Origin: JAWKTM01 sp041399085
Lineage (GTDB): Bacteria > Planctomycetota > Planctomycetia > Pirellulales > Pirellulaceae
DNA: 64,000 nucleotides
Assembly (NCBI GenBank): GCA_041399085.1
Contig: JAWKTM010000019.1
Coordinates: 46,286-110,285 of the forward strand
Direction of reading: 5' to 3'
Position 1 is the first letter of the stretch. Each line of letters begins with the position of its first letter. The position numbers were made by a program, and so were the translations under genes. The notes under the pieces were generated by a model that saw only the letters and a list, made by a program, of their open reading frames with translations, was not told the DNA's origin and did not search any database. This document shows positions 1 to 8,684 of the stretch, one piece after another.

Positions 1-72
1 CCGCTGCGAGCTGGCGTTTGGGCACTGTAAATGAGCGTTTGGAAGTCGGGCGAGTGTTGGCGATGTTGCGGA

Positions 73-310
73 TTGGCTCAGCAGGAGCTTCGCTCTCCCA
101 GTTGGCTCGGCAGGAGCTTCGCTCTCCCGGTTGGCCAAATCCTACTGTACTTAGCGAAGCGGTACTGTACACGTACTGCGGCGGCTGGGGCTTCGCTTCT
201 GCTACGACCCCAGGCACACAAAGCTCAGCACGGAAGCACTCAGCGGGAAAGGACTCGCCAGCAGGAGCTTCGGTCTCCCGGTTGGCTCAGCAGGGAGCTT
301 CGCCTCCCGG
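73..310. repeat. Four copies of a ~29-bp repeat in two tandem pairs
   Basis: A unit of about 29 bp that begins ttggctc and contains gcaggagcttcg followed by ctcccg occurs at about 73-101 and 102-130, and again at about 254-281 and 282-310. The two pairs are separated by about 120 bp of unrelated sequence. Later copies differ by single substitutions or small indels. Open frames run through the region in several frames only because the repeat lacks stop codons; none looks like a protein. No gene was recognised in positions 1-371 apart from these repeats. Confidence 0.7.
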
Positions 311-371
311 CAAGGCCAAATCCTATTCGTACTCGCGACGCTCGGGAATCAGCAGACCCGCGGTCGGCGAT

Positions 372-602
372 TTACGATCCGATGGCGGCGATCAAATTGG
401 CGACCAGCCGAGCCGGGATGCCCCGTTGTCGGTGGCGTCGCAGGCACAGTTCCGCTTGCTGCCGATCCTTGTACGACGCGAAATGCAGCCACGGTTCGGT
501 GTCGAGCGGGTGATACTGAATGCGGAAATGCCAGCCATTCGCCGGGAGTGCTGGGGCGCTGCGCGCTGCCGCCTTTGTCATCTTCATTAACTGCATCCTC
601 AT
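372..602 (-). CDS. Small hypothetical protein, 76 aa
   Basis: The frame encodes a short, charged, soluble-looking protein with a coherent core (WHFRIQYHPLD followed by WLHFASYKDRQQAELCLRR), which reads like a real small domain rather than a shadow frame. It has no signal peptide or membrane segment. A start five codons later, at 587, is also plausible because an AGGA lies 8 bases upstream of it. I do not recognise the family. It stands alone on the minus strand, upstream of the broken ammonium transporter on the other strand, so context gives no function. Confidence 0.45.
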   Translation of the reverse strand: MRMQLMKMTKAAARSAPALPANGWHFRIQYHPLDTEPWLHFASYKDRQQAELCLRRHRQRGIPARLVANLIAAIGS

Positions 603-1013
603 CTAGCCTTCGGTCGCCGCGGCCAAGCCCCATCGAAGTGGTCGGCGACCGTCTCTTCTTATTTCCATCGTGCCACCGGCGGCCGATTAATTACCAAACA
701 TGGAAGTTGAGCAAGCGAATTCATGACTGACCGACATTGGTTCGTGTGCGCGACACGAGATCGTCTGGGCCGGTTCGCTTCTGACGCGGAAAAGGCCGGT
801 TTTCGCGGCGATTTGCGGCGCGACATTCTGGTGCTTTACAACCCGCTGTGTCGTAAGCATTTTGCTTTTCAATACGGCGGCGAGCGACAGGCAACAGTCG
901 ATGGTCTCAAATCGATTGGCTCAACGCTGGAGGCGGCGGCGTGGTGGATCCGTGAACCACAAGGCGGTGCGTCGCTATCTGAGGTCCCATTTTCTGAATG
1001 GGAAGGTGTGTTG
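603..1013. other. Stretch with no supported gene
   Basis: One plus-strand open frame (723-1118) crosses this region. Its first part has no family I recognise, and its last part (from about 1014) reads into what looks like the signal peptide of the broken ammonium transporter. It could be a small gene, but codon content and similarity give no support. Confidence 0.3.
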
Positions 1014-2530
1014 ATGTTTCTGCTGTTCCTGGTATGCGCTCGCTTTCTGCGCGCTAATGGGATTGGTTATTTTGGGGCCGACTGTCCGCGGACGAAGATG
1101 CGTCCGGCGCGGCGGTGAACAAACAGCGGCTGCGGCGACCGACGACGCGCCGGACGATGGGCGCGTCCGATGGCAACTCGGCCGACGGCAGCTCGGCTGG
1201 AGGATCCGGCGACGATAACTCCAGCATCGAACCGGCTCGTATAGCCGCGACCGAAGCGGTCGACATCACGGCTCGCGTGGCGGCGAACAACGCTTGATGC
1301 CGACTCGCTGCGCAAGGCTGTTCATGACCGCTCCGCTGCCGGCGTTCTACGGCGGTTTGGTCCGCAAGAAGAACGTGCTGAGCGTGATGATGCAGTGCAT
1401 CTTCCTGCGGGACCGGCGACCGTTCTGCGGGGAATCTACGGATATTCGCTGTCGTTTGGCGGCGACAACCCGTACATCGGCAACGGCGAATACCTGATGA
1501 TGAACAACGTCCAGCGAACGTGGACGAAGAGGCTGGCGAACCCGTGACGCCGATGCTGATCAATGACGATACTCCGTGATTCCGTTGCTCACACACATGT
1601 TGTTTCAGGGCATGTTCTTCATTATCACGCCGCTGATCTGTGCTTTCGCCGAACGCATGAAGTCTACACGATGACGGTGTTCGTGAGGTTGTGGGAACGA
1701 TCGTTTATTGCCCGCTGTGCCACTGGGTTTGGGACGGAGGAATCTTGCGTTTGGACCCGGCGTGGCTGGCGCTGCTTGATTTCGCCGGCGGCACGGTCGT
1801 GCATATTAGCTCGGGTGTCTCGGCTACCATCTGTGCGTTGTTGATCGGACGCCGTTTGGGATTCGGCAGACGATGCCGCCGCACAACTTGACTTATGCAG
1901 TGCTGCCGCCGGCATGTTGTGGGTCGGCTGGTTCGGCTTCAACGCCGGCAGCGAACTGGCTTCAGACGATCTGACTTCCAGCCGCTGCCGCGACGCATCT
2001 TTTCGGCGGCGGCCGGCATGCGGTCGCTTGGGCTGCCATCGAATGGGCTACTGCGAGGCAAGCCGTCCGTGTTAGCGCGGCTTCGGGAGCCGTAGCGGTT
2101 TGGTCTGCGTGACTCCGGCGGCTGGATTTGTGAACCCAGTTTCCGCGATGTTGATGGGCGTTAGCGGCGGCGTGGTCTGGGCTTTTCGTTTGCACCACGA
2201 TCAGTTCAAGTTCAAGCATGACGACTCGCTCGACGCGTTCGGCGTGCATGGCGTCGGCGTTGGGTGCGATCTTGACCGGCGTGTTCGCCACGCGAGTTGC
2301 TGGAACATCGACGGCCCGAACCCGCTCGGTTTGATCGAAGGCCGCATCGTCGGTCTTTGTGGGCCAGATCGTGGCCACCGGAATACGGTTTACGCCGCTG
2401 TGGTCACGTTCATCTTGCTGAAGATTTTGACGCGACGATGGGCTTGCGAAAGTGCCAAGACGTTGAGATTCAAGGTCTCGACATCAAGGAGCACGGCGAA
2501 GAGGCTACATCTTTTTCAGTGGACACCTAA
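1014..2530 (+). pseudogene. amt: Ammonium transporter (Amt/Rh family), multiply frameshifted
   Basis: Pieces of one Amt protein appear in order but in changing frames. They are a hydrophobic leader near 1014; GGLVRKKNVLSVMMQCIF near 1340-1400; GDNPYIGNGEYLMMNN near 1460-1505; a segment with THMLFQGMFFIITP near 1590-1635; YCPLCHWVWDGGIL and TVVHISSGVS near 1700-1825; GMLWVGWFGFNAGSELASDD near 1910-1970; CVTPAAGFVNPVSAMLMGVS near 2104-2165; DAFGVHGVG near 2230; and a tail with GLDIKEHGEEA ending near 2530. Amt proteins conduct ammonium across the inner membrane and are blocked by a PII protein bound on the cytoplasmic face. The glnB gene directly downstream fits that pairing. At least six frame changes are needed to restore the protein, so it is either a true pseudogene or a badly assembled stretch. 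Confidence 0.85.
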
Positions 2531-2540
2531 AATTTTGACC

Positions 2541-2593
2541 GGCGAACACGAGTGAATGGCCGCGCACGCGCGGCCTCCCGCTCGTGTTTCGCC
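2541..2593 (+). terminator. GC-rich stem-loop between amt and glnB
   Basis: The inner hairpin is perfect: ggccgcgc at 2558-2565 pairs with gcgcggcc at 2568-2575. It is flanked by a second pairing of ggcgaacacgag (2541-2552) with ctcgtgtttcgcc (2581-2593), with one bulge. It lies just after the end of the amt frame and ends 26 bases before the glnB start. No U-tract follows, so it could be a terminator, an attenuator or an RNA-processing stem that sets the amt:glnB ratio. Confidence 0.45.
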
Positions 2594-2619
2594 GCATCCA
2601 AATCGCCCAGGAGCCAGTA

Positions 2620-2955
2620 ATGAAAATCGAAGCGATCGTCCGTCACTTCAAGTTGGAGGACATTAAGAACGCCTTGACCGAGGTTGGCATTCACGGCATG
2701 ACCGTTTCCGAAGTCCGCGGCTTCGGTCGCCAAAAGGGACACACCGAAATGTATCGCGGCACCGAGTACGCCGTGGATTTCGTGCCCAAGGTCAAGTTGG
2801 AAGTGGTCTGCGGCGACAACAATCTGACCACGGTGGTCGACACGATTCTGCGAACCGCCCAGACCGGCCAGATCGGCGACGGAAAGATCTTCGTCACGAA
2901 TCTGGAAAACACGATTCGCATCCGCACCGGCGAAACGGGCGAAGACGCGCTGTAA
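2620..2955 (+). CDS. glnB: Nitrogen regulatory protein P-II
   Basis: This 111-residue protein matches the GlnB/GlnK family along its whole length and is of normal size. It shows the GFGRQKGHTEMYRGTEY T-loop, in which Tyr50 aligns with the uridylylated Tyr51 of E. coli GlnB, and the C-terminal GDGKIFV signature. P-II trimers sense 2-oxoglutarate and ATP/ADP and control ammonium transport and glutamine synthetase in the cytoplasm. The start at 2620 is preferred over a longer frame from 2584 because it aligns with the family start and has a caggag ribosome-binding site 7 bases upstream. The order amt-glnB-glnD groups the sensor with its transporter target and its modifying enzyme. The conserved tyrosine and the adjacent glnD support regulation by uridylylation. 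Confidence 0.97.
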   Translation: MKIEAIVRHFKLEDIKNALTEVGIHGMTVSEVRGFGRQKGHTEMYRGTEYAVDFVPKVKLEVVCGDNNLTTVVDTILRTAQTGQIGDGKIFVTNLENTIRIRTGETGEDAL

Positions 2956-2957
2956 TT

Positions 2958-5579
2958 ATGGCAACGGGTTTTCGCCCCGCGGTCTTGGCGGCCCGCGAGA
3001 AGCTGGCCGAAGGCCGGGAGAAACTGAAGGCTCAACATGCGGCAGGCTCGCCAGGCGTTCAAGTCTGTGCGGGTCTGACCGACATGTTTGATTCAGTGGT
3101 TTTGGAGCTATGGCAAGCGGCCGCGAACGACGCCGGCGCCGTGGCGGACGAAGTTTCGTTGGTGGCTCACGGCGGGTACGGGCGGCGCGATGTCGCGCCG
3201 TACTCGGACGTGGATCTGATGCTGTTGGTGCCGACGAACAGCCAGTCGCGCGTGGCGGCGTTGGCTCGCCAATTCACGCAAAGCATCTACGACACTGGCC
3301 TGCAACTTGGCTTCAGCATGCGTACGCCGCTGGAAGCCAGCATGTTGGCATTTCGCGACGCGGAAATCTTTACGTCGCTGAGCGAATGTCGCTGGTTGTG
3401 CGGCGACGAAGGGTTGTTCGCCAAGTTCATCGAGCGTTTTCGCCGCGACGCCAACCGCCGCTATTCGTCACTGATTTCCGCCGTTGAGAAGGCTCGCAGA
3501 GCCGAGCGTCAGCAATACGGCGAGGTGGTGTATCTGCTGCGGCCGAACGTCAAGCGTTCGCGAGGCGGGCTGCGCGACCTGCAATTGTTGCGATGGGTTG
3601 GCTTCGCGCGGTACGGCCAAGTTGATTTGGACCGACTGCAAAACATGAACGCGCTGTCGCCCGAAGATCATCGCAGCTTGCGAAAGGCCCGCGAGTTCCT
3701 GCTGCGACTGCGCAACGAGCTGCACTTCCACGCCGGCAAACCTCAAGACGTTTTGGAAAAGTCCGAGCAGGTTCGCATCGCCGATCTGTTCGCATACGAA
3801 GGCACCGAGGGTGTGCTGCCGGTCGAACAGTTCATGCGAGCTTACTTTGCGCACACCAGCGAAGTGCGTTATACCGTTTCGCATTTTATTGCCGAGGCAT
3901 GCGGCGACTCCGGCTGGATTCGACTGCTAAACAATGTCTTCAGCCATCACGCCGAACGCGACTTTCGCGTCGGCCCGACGACGATCGGCGCGACTCGACG
4001 CGGGTTGACGAAAGTCACCAGCGATTTGACGGAAGTGCTGCGGCTGATGGATTTGGCGAATCGCTACTCCGCCCGCATCGATCACAATACGTGGCAGGCC
4101 ATCCGTTCGGCGATGAGCCAGCGGATTTCGACCGAAGTGACGCCGGAAGTCACGTCGCGTTTCATGTCGCTGCTTTCGCAACCTGGTCGCTTGGCCGAGT
4201 TGCTGCGGCGACTGCATGAACTGCGGGCGCTCGAGCAGATCGTGCCCGCCATGAAGCATGCTCGCTGTCTGTTGCAGTTCAACGAGTATCACAAGTACAC
4301 GGTCGACGCCCACTGTATTCGCGCCGTCGAATGCGCCACGGAGTTCTTTCACCGCGATGATGCGTTGGGCGAAGCGTACCGCGGACTTCGCAACAAAGGC
4401 ATCTTGCATCTGGCGTTGCTGATTCACGATCTTGGCAAGGGTTTCACCGAGGATCACAGCGACGTGGGGCTGAGAATCGCCACGGAAACGGCCGAACTGT
4501 TTCAGTTGCCCGAACGCGATCGCGAAGTGCTGGAATATCTGGTCCACAAACACTTGAAGATGGCGCACCTCGCCCTGCGGCACGATCTGCACGACGAACG
4601 GATGGTCGTGGATTTCGCGGCCGAAGTGCGTTCGCCCGACGTGTTGCAGATGATGTTCGTGCTGACCGCCGCGGATCTGGCCGCCGTCGGCCCCGGCGTG
4701 TTGAACGATTGGAAGCTGGATCTCATCACGCGCATGTACCAACACACGCTGGAATTCTTGGTCGGCGACACGGACCAAGGGACGGCGAGCAAGCGAAACG
4801 CCGAATTGCGACGGCAATTGCTCGAGCTGGCTCCGAACTCTGGCGAGCGATCTTGGTGGGAGCGACAGATCACCAACCTGCCGCGAGGCTATCTGTTCTC
4901 GCGAAAGCCCGAACAGATCGTCGACGAACTGACTCGCATTCACGCACTGCCCACGAACGAAGCGGTCGCTTGGGGCGAGTTCCTGCCGGAACAGAACGTG
5001 ATCGAGTATACGATCGGCACGCACGAAGAAATCTGCCCCGGCGTTTTTCATCGGCTGACGGGCGCGTTGTCGAGCAAGGGCCTTCAGATTCTGTCGGCCG
5101 AAATTCATACGCTGGCCGACAACTTGGTGCTCGACCGATTCTTCGTCGAAGACTTGGATTACGTCGGCAATCCTCCGCCCGAACGCACGCAAGAAGTGTG
5201 CAACACGCTCGTCGCGGCCTTGAAGGCGCCGTCGGACGCGCGGCCCAAGTTTCGCCGCGTTTGGAAAAAAGTGACGGAGGACGGCGAGGAGCAACTCAAT
5301 CCAATGCCGACCCGCGTCGGTGTCGACAACGATACCTCCGAGCGATACACGATCGTCACGGTGTTCGCCTACGACCGGCTCGGTTTGTTGTACACGATTA
5401 CGCGAACGCTGTACGAATTGGGCCTCAACGTGCATCTGGCCAAGATCGGCACGCACATCGATCAAGTCGCCGACGTGTTCTATGTGACGCAAGCCGACGG
5501 TCAGAAGCTAACCGGCGAAGAGCCACGGCAGATGCTCAAGCAACGACTACTAGACGCCATCGCGGCGCTATCGTCCTAG
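2958..5579 (+). CDS. glnD: [Protein-PII] uridylyltransferase / uridylyl-removing enzyme
   Basis: The 873-residue product has the full GlnD architecture. A nucleotidyltransferase domain carries GGYGRRDVAPYSDVDLML near residues 72-89; an HD domain carries HDLGKG at about 490-495; and two ACT domains lie at about 682-735 and 797-850 near the C-terminus. GlnD adds UMP to P-II when glutamine is low and removes it when glutamine is high; the ACT domains sense glutamine. The gene starts 2 bases after the glnB stop with no clear ribosome-binding site, which suggests translational coupling. The reading frame is intact and of family-typical length, unlike the amt gene next door. A long antisense frame over this gene is a codon-bias shadow. 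Confidence 0.96.
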   Translation: MATGFRPAVLAAREKLAEGREKLKAQHAAGSPGVQVCAGLTDMFDSVVLELWQAAANDAGAVADEVSLVAHGGYGRRDVAPYSDVDLMLLVPTNSQSRVAALARQFTQSIYDTGLQLGFSMRTPLEASMLAFRDAEIFTSLSECRWLCGDEGLFAKFIERFRRDANRRYSSLISAVEKARRAERQQYGEVVYLLRPNVKRSRGGLRDLQLLRWVGFARYGQVDLDRLQNMNALSPEDHRSLRKAREFLLRLRNELHFHAGKPQDVLEKSEQVRIADLFAYEGTEGVLPVEQFMRAYFAHTSEVRYTVSHFIAEACGDSGWIRLLNNVFSHHAERDFRVGPTTIGATRRGLTKVTSDLTEVLRLMDLANRYSARIDHNTWQAIRSAMSQRISTEVTPEVTSRFMSLLSQPGRLAELLRRLHELRALEQIVPAMKHARCLLQFNEYHKYTVDAHCIRAVECATEFFHRDDALGEAYRGLRNKGILHLALLIHDLGKGFTEDHSDVGLRIATETAELFQLPERDREVLEYLVHKHLKMAHLALRHDLHDERMVVDFAAEVRSPDVLQMMFVLTAADLAAVGPGVLNDWKLDLITRMYQHTLEFLVGDTDQGTASKRNAELRRQLLELAPNSGERSWWERQITNLPRGYLFSRKPEQIVDELTRIHALPTNEAVAWGEFLPEQNVIEYTIGTHEEICPGVFHRLTGALSSKGLQILSAEIHTLADNLVLDRFFVEDLDYVGNPPPERTQEVCNTLVAALKAPSDARPKFRRVWKKVTEDGEEQLNPMPTRVGVDNDTSERYTIVTVFAYDRLGLLYTITRTLYELGLNVHLAKIGTHIDQVADVFYVTQADGQKLTGEEPRQMLKQRLLDAIAALSS

Positions 5580-5598
5580 CGGTTTGCGACAAGGCTTA

Positions 5599-5734
<136 letters not shown>

Positions 5735-5800
5735 CGCATCGCACATGATCGAAACGCGGGGGCAGGTGACCAACGCACAGCGCAGGACGCGCTCTCACTC

Positions 5801-5872
5801 GACGCAATACGAGCACGCAGCGCAGCGGTAGCGGGTTCGTCGGCTGGACGCAATACGAGCACGCAGCGCAGC
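5801..5872. repeat. 26-bp direct repeat, two copies 46 bp apart
   Basis: Positions 5801-5826 and 5847-5872 are identical and start gacgcaatacgagcacgcag. The spacer between them is 20 bp. No protein feature is associated with them. Confidence 0.85.
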
Positions 5873-6239
5873 AGAGGCGTGAGATCGGGTGGCGAGAATG
5901 CCGAGGATTCACTCGCTGGCGCTACGTGCTCGTATCCGAAAGCCGAGGAGACTCACTCGCTAGCGCTTCGAGCTTGTACGGGTTTCGGCGGGTTGGCGCT
6001 GTCGTCAGGTGGACAACTCGGGCGCGTTCCGCGTGCCACTGGCATCTTGCCAGTGCTCTTCAGCCGTCACTTGCAGGTCGAATCAACGCACAGGTTTTCG
6101 CGCAAGAAGTCGCCGAGTATCGTGTTCTTCGAAAGGAACCGTCGAGACAGATAAAGCCCATACGGGAACAATACAATGATGCCGCTAGATTAACCTCACC
6201 GGATTGCTTCGCCGTAACCTTACACTCGCGCTGTGCGAG

Positions 6240-6328
6240 GGTCTCCCGACCCCGCACATTCTTGACCGCAGGTCTCCCGGCGCTGCGAGGAGACCTGCGG
6301 TCGGCGGTTTCGGCGAGGTCGGGAGACC
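6240..6328. repeat. Nested inverted repeats (double hairpin)
   Basis: The inner arms at 6264-6277 and 6289-6302 are perfect 14-bp complements (gaccgcaggtctcc) around an 11-base loop. The outer arms at 6240-6251 and 6317-6328 are perfect 12-bp complements (ggtctcccgacc). All arms share the gtctccc core, so the element resembles a composite of a REP-like palindromic repeat. It lies 156 bp beyond the end of the converging gene. Confidence 0.85.
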
Positions 6329-6484
6329 TGCGCCGAGCGCACGACGTTAGGTGGCACGCCCAGAGTCTTCGATGGGCGTGGCTCGCGCGCTCGAGTCATC
6401 GACCGGTGAGGCTCGCTCGAGTGGTTACCTGCTTCGTTGAACAGCGCCCCAACCGTCCCCGCCCACCGCAGCGTTTCGAGCGTC

Positions 6485-7117
6485 TCACCCGCTCGCTTGT
6501 TGATTCAAGCTGAATCGCCACCGCCAAGTCGTTTGCGGGCCTCGTTCCAAAGCGGGCTCGATGATGATTCGGCGTTGGTCTTCTCGAATCTCACAACAGG
6601 TTGGGCCCGCATCGTCGGCGATCATCGACGCGACCGACACTTCGTACTCGCCTGACTTGGATGCGAGCTCCACTTGGTGCTCGCCCAGGGAATGTGCTCC
6701 AGCCAATTCGTCCGCCAGCATGAAAATCGTCCCGAGCCTGACAGGCGTCTCGCGCACTCGACAAGCGACGTCGTACACTATTCGCCGCGCCGCCCGTTCC
6801 ACCGCGATGCTGGCCGACCAATGGCTCTTGCCTGCCATGCCAACCAGCAATGCCACGTCACCATCGGCACGCTCTTCAACACTCAACTGTTGCAGCGGCG
6901 GACTCGGTGGCCAGAGCTCCGAATCGTCTCCTTCGATGGAACGCAGTAGCAGTTGCGAGCGTCCGCCAACGCACAACTCGACACGATGTGCGAACCGATC
7001 CCCACGCCGCTCGAACACAACCCGCAGTCCCCGCCCCGCGTCGTCGACCGCCCACAAGACTTGCTCCGCTGACTCGTGGGAATTCGGTTCGGCGGACGAC
7101 GGCGGATTCGGAACCAT
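6485..7117 (-). CDS. Hypothetical protein, 210 aa
   Basis: The frame lies directly downstream of prfB on the same strand. Its first 129 codons up to 7504 overlap prfB in another frame and read as shadow sequence, so I place the start at 7117 (MVPNPPSSAEPNSH), about 80 bases after the prfB stop. The product is soluble and beta-rich in appearance, with stretches such as GLRVVFERRGDRFAHRVEL, and has no signal peptide or catalytic motif that I recognise. It probably shares a transcript with prfB. An alternative GTG start between 7117 and 7200 cannot be excluded. Function unknown. Confidence 0.55.
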   Translation of the reverse strand: MVPNPPSSAEPNSHESAEQVLWAVDDAGRGLRVVFERRGDRFAHRVELCVGGRSQLLLRSIEGDDSELWPPSPPLQQLSVEERADGDVALLVGMAGKSHWSASIAVERAARRIVYDVACRVRETPVRLGTIFMLADELAGAHSLGEHQVELASKSGEYEVSVASMIADDAGPTCCEIREDQRRIIIEPALERGPQTTWRWRFSLNQQASG

Positions 7118-7200
7118 TCGACTGGGTTTTCTCAAGCGGAAACGGATATCGCGTTCGTTCGGCTGGCGAAGTCGGCTCACGCCGCCGAATCCGTTCGCGG

Positions 7201-8311
7201 CTAATTCTGGGTCACTTCCTGACCGACTCGCCAACGTAAATATGCGTCGAGAAACGGCTGAATGTGGCCATCCAACACATCGTGGAAATTGCCGATCAAA
7301 TAACCGGTCCGAGCGTCCTTGACCCGTTGATCCGGATGCAGGAAATAGTTGCGAATTTGCGAGCCAAACCCGACGCGAGCCTTGGTTTTGTATTTCGCGG
7401 CCTCCTCGGCTTCCCGCTTTTCGTCTTCGATCTGAGCCATCTTGGCCCGTAGCATCTTCCAGGCGTTGGCCCGGTTCTTGTGCTGGCTCCGCTCGTTCTG
7501 ACATTGAACCACGGTACCGGTCGGAATATGAGTCAGTCGAATCGCGCTGCTCGTCTTATTCACATGCTGGCCGCCGGCGCCGCTGGCCCGAAACGTATCC
7601 TCGCGCACATCCTTGTCCAAAATCTCGATTTCCGCCGAATCCGACAGCTCGGGCGAAACGTCGACCGCCGCGAAGCTAGTCTGACGCTTTCCTTCGGCAT
7701 TGAACGGGCTGATCCGAACCAACCGATGCATGCCGGTTTCGCCTTTCAGGTAGCCGTAAGCCATCGGGCCGCGAATCGCGATCGTGGCGCTATTGATCCC
7801 CGCTTCTTCGTTGTCGCTGCGGTCCAACAGCTCAATCGCATAGTCATTGGCCTGGGCCCAGGCGATATACATTCCCAGCAGCATTTCGGCCCAATCGTTG
7901 GCGTCAGTTCCGCCGTCCCGCGCGTTGATCGACATAATCGCGCCCGCCGCATCGTGCGGGCCGCTCAAGAGCGCCTTCAGCTCAAGCTGCTCCAGCTCTT
8001 CCTCCTGCCGATCCAGTTCGCTGACGATCTCCGGCACGATCGAATCATCCTCTTCGGCCATTTCCAGCATCGCCGCCAGATCGTCCGCCGACTCGATGGC
8101 CTTCTGCATCGGAGCGACGACGCCACGCAACGACTTCATCTGCCCCACGACTTGCTGAGCCGTCTCCTGGTTGTCCCAAAAGCCCGGCGCGGACATCCGG
8201 TTCTCGATCTCGGCGATAGCGGCCTTCTTGCTGGCGTAGTCAAAGACTGTCTCGTAGCTGAAGAATCCGCTGTTGAATCGCTTCGGCCCGATCGGACAAG
8301 CTTCCTTCCAT
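7201..8311 (-). CDS. prfB: Peptide chain release factor 2 (programmed +1 frameshift)
   Basis: RF2 recognises UGA and UAA stop codons and triggers peptide release in the ribosome. The translation has the SPF anticodon-mimic motif (about residues 201-203) and the GGQ hydrolysis motif in GAGGQHVNKTSSAIR (about 246-248), both close to the E. coli RF2 positions. The start at 8311 opens a 23-codon frame reading MEGSLSDRAEAIQQRILQLR and then DSL, ending in TGA. A +1 shift at CTT-TGA-C (8239-8245) continues into DYASKKAAIAEIENRM and the rest. The joined product is about 369 residues, matching the family. A longer uninterrupted frame from 8448 exists, but its N-terminus does not look like RF2. The gene is intact once the recoding event is accepted. 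Confidence 0.93.
8239..8245 (-). promoter_or_regulatory. prfB: prfB +1 frameshift site CUUUGAC
   Basis: On the minus strand the 0-frame reads CGA GAC AGT CTT TGA C, and the +1 frame continues GAC TAC GCC. This is the classical autoregulatory slip site: when RF2 is scarce, termination at the in-frame UGA is slow and ribosomes slip forward to make RF2. A strong internal Shine-Dalgarno sequence, as in E. coli, is not obvious just upstream. Confidence 0.9.
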
Positions 8312-8684
8312 CGGTAATCGCATCCCTTTTGATTGCGTGGAAAACGCGCTCGGCTAGCACTCCAGCCCAGCGCGGCCGCCGAACCGTGCGAGCCTCTGCG
8401 TCGCTTTCCGTGGAGTCTCGGCGGCCAAGGTCTTGAATCGTAAGCCACTCTGCCTCGGTGGAAAAGCCGAGCCGAACTTTCGGTCCTTTGCGATTCAATG
8501 CGGTGGAACAGTCTGCCTAATCGTCAAAGTCGCGCGTCACGCAGCCGCGCAGCGCGGCAATATGGCTCGTTCGAGTGGCTTTTTTGTCCTGTTGACGGTC
8601 CGTTTGCGCCGATTTTACGGAGTGTTCCGATTTGTCCCAGCCCTTTGGGGGCGCATTCGATTCGTCTGAAGCAAGGACGCTCAC
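8312..8684. other. Divergent intergenic region
   Basis: This region lies between the divergent prfB and the exported-protein gene starting at 8685, so promoters for both should lie here. I see no convincing sigma70 box, RNA gene or conserved frame. Confidence 0.4.

Noticed and set aside
723..1118. 131-codon frame as a separate gene before amt
   Set aside because: Only the end (the hydrophobic leader of the Amt piece) makes sense; the first part has no similarity I can recognise.
3927..5492. 521-codon open frame antisense to glnD
   Set aside because: It lies entirely over a well-supported gene, with His/Gln/Arg-rich composition caused by GC codon bias and no recognisable domain.
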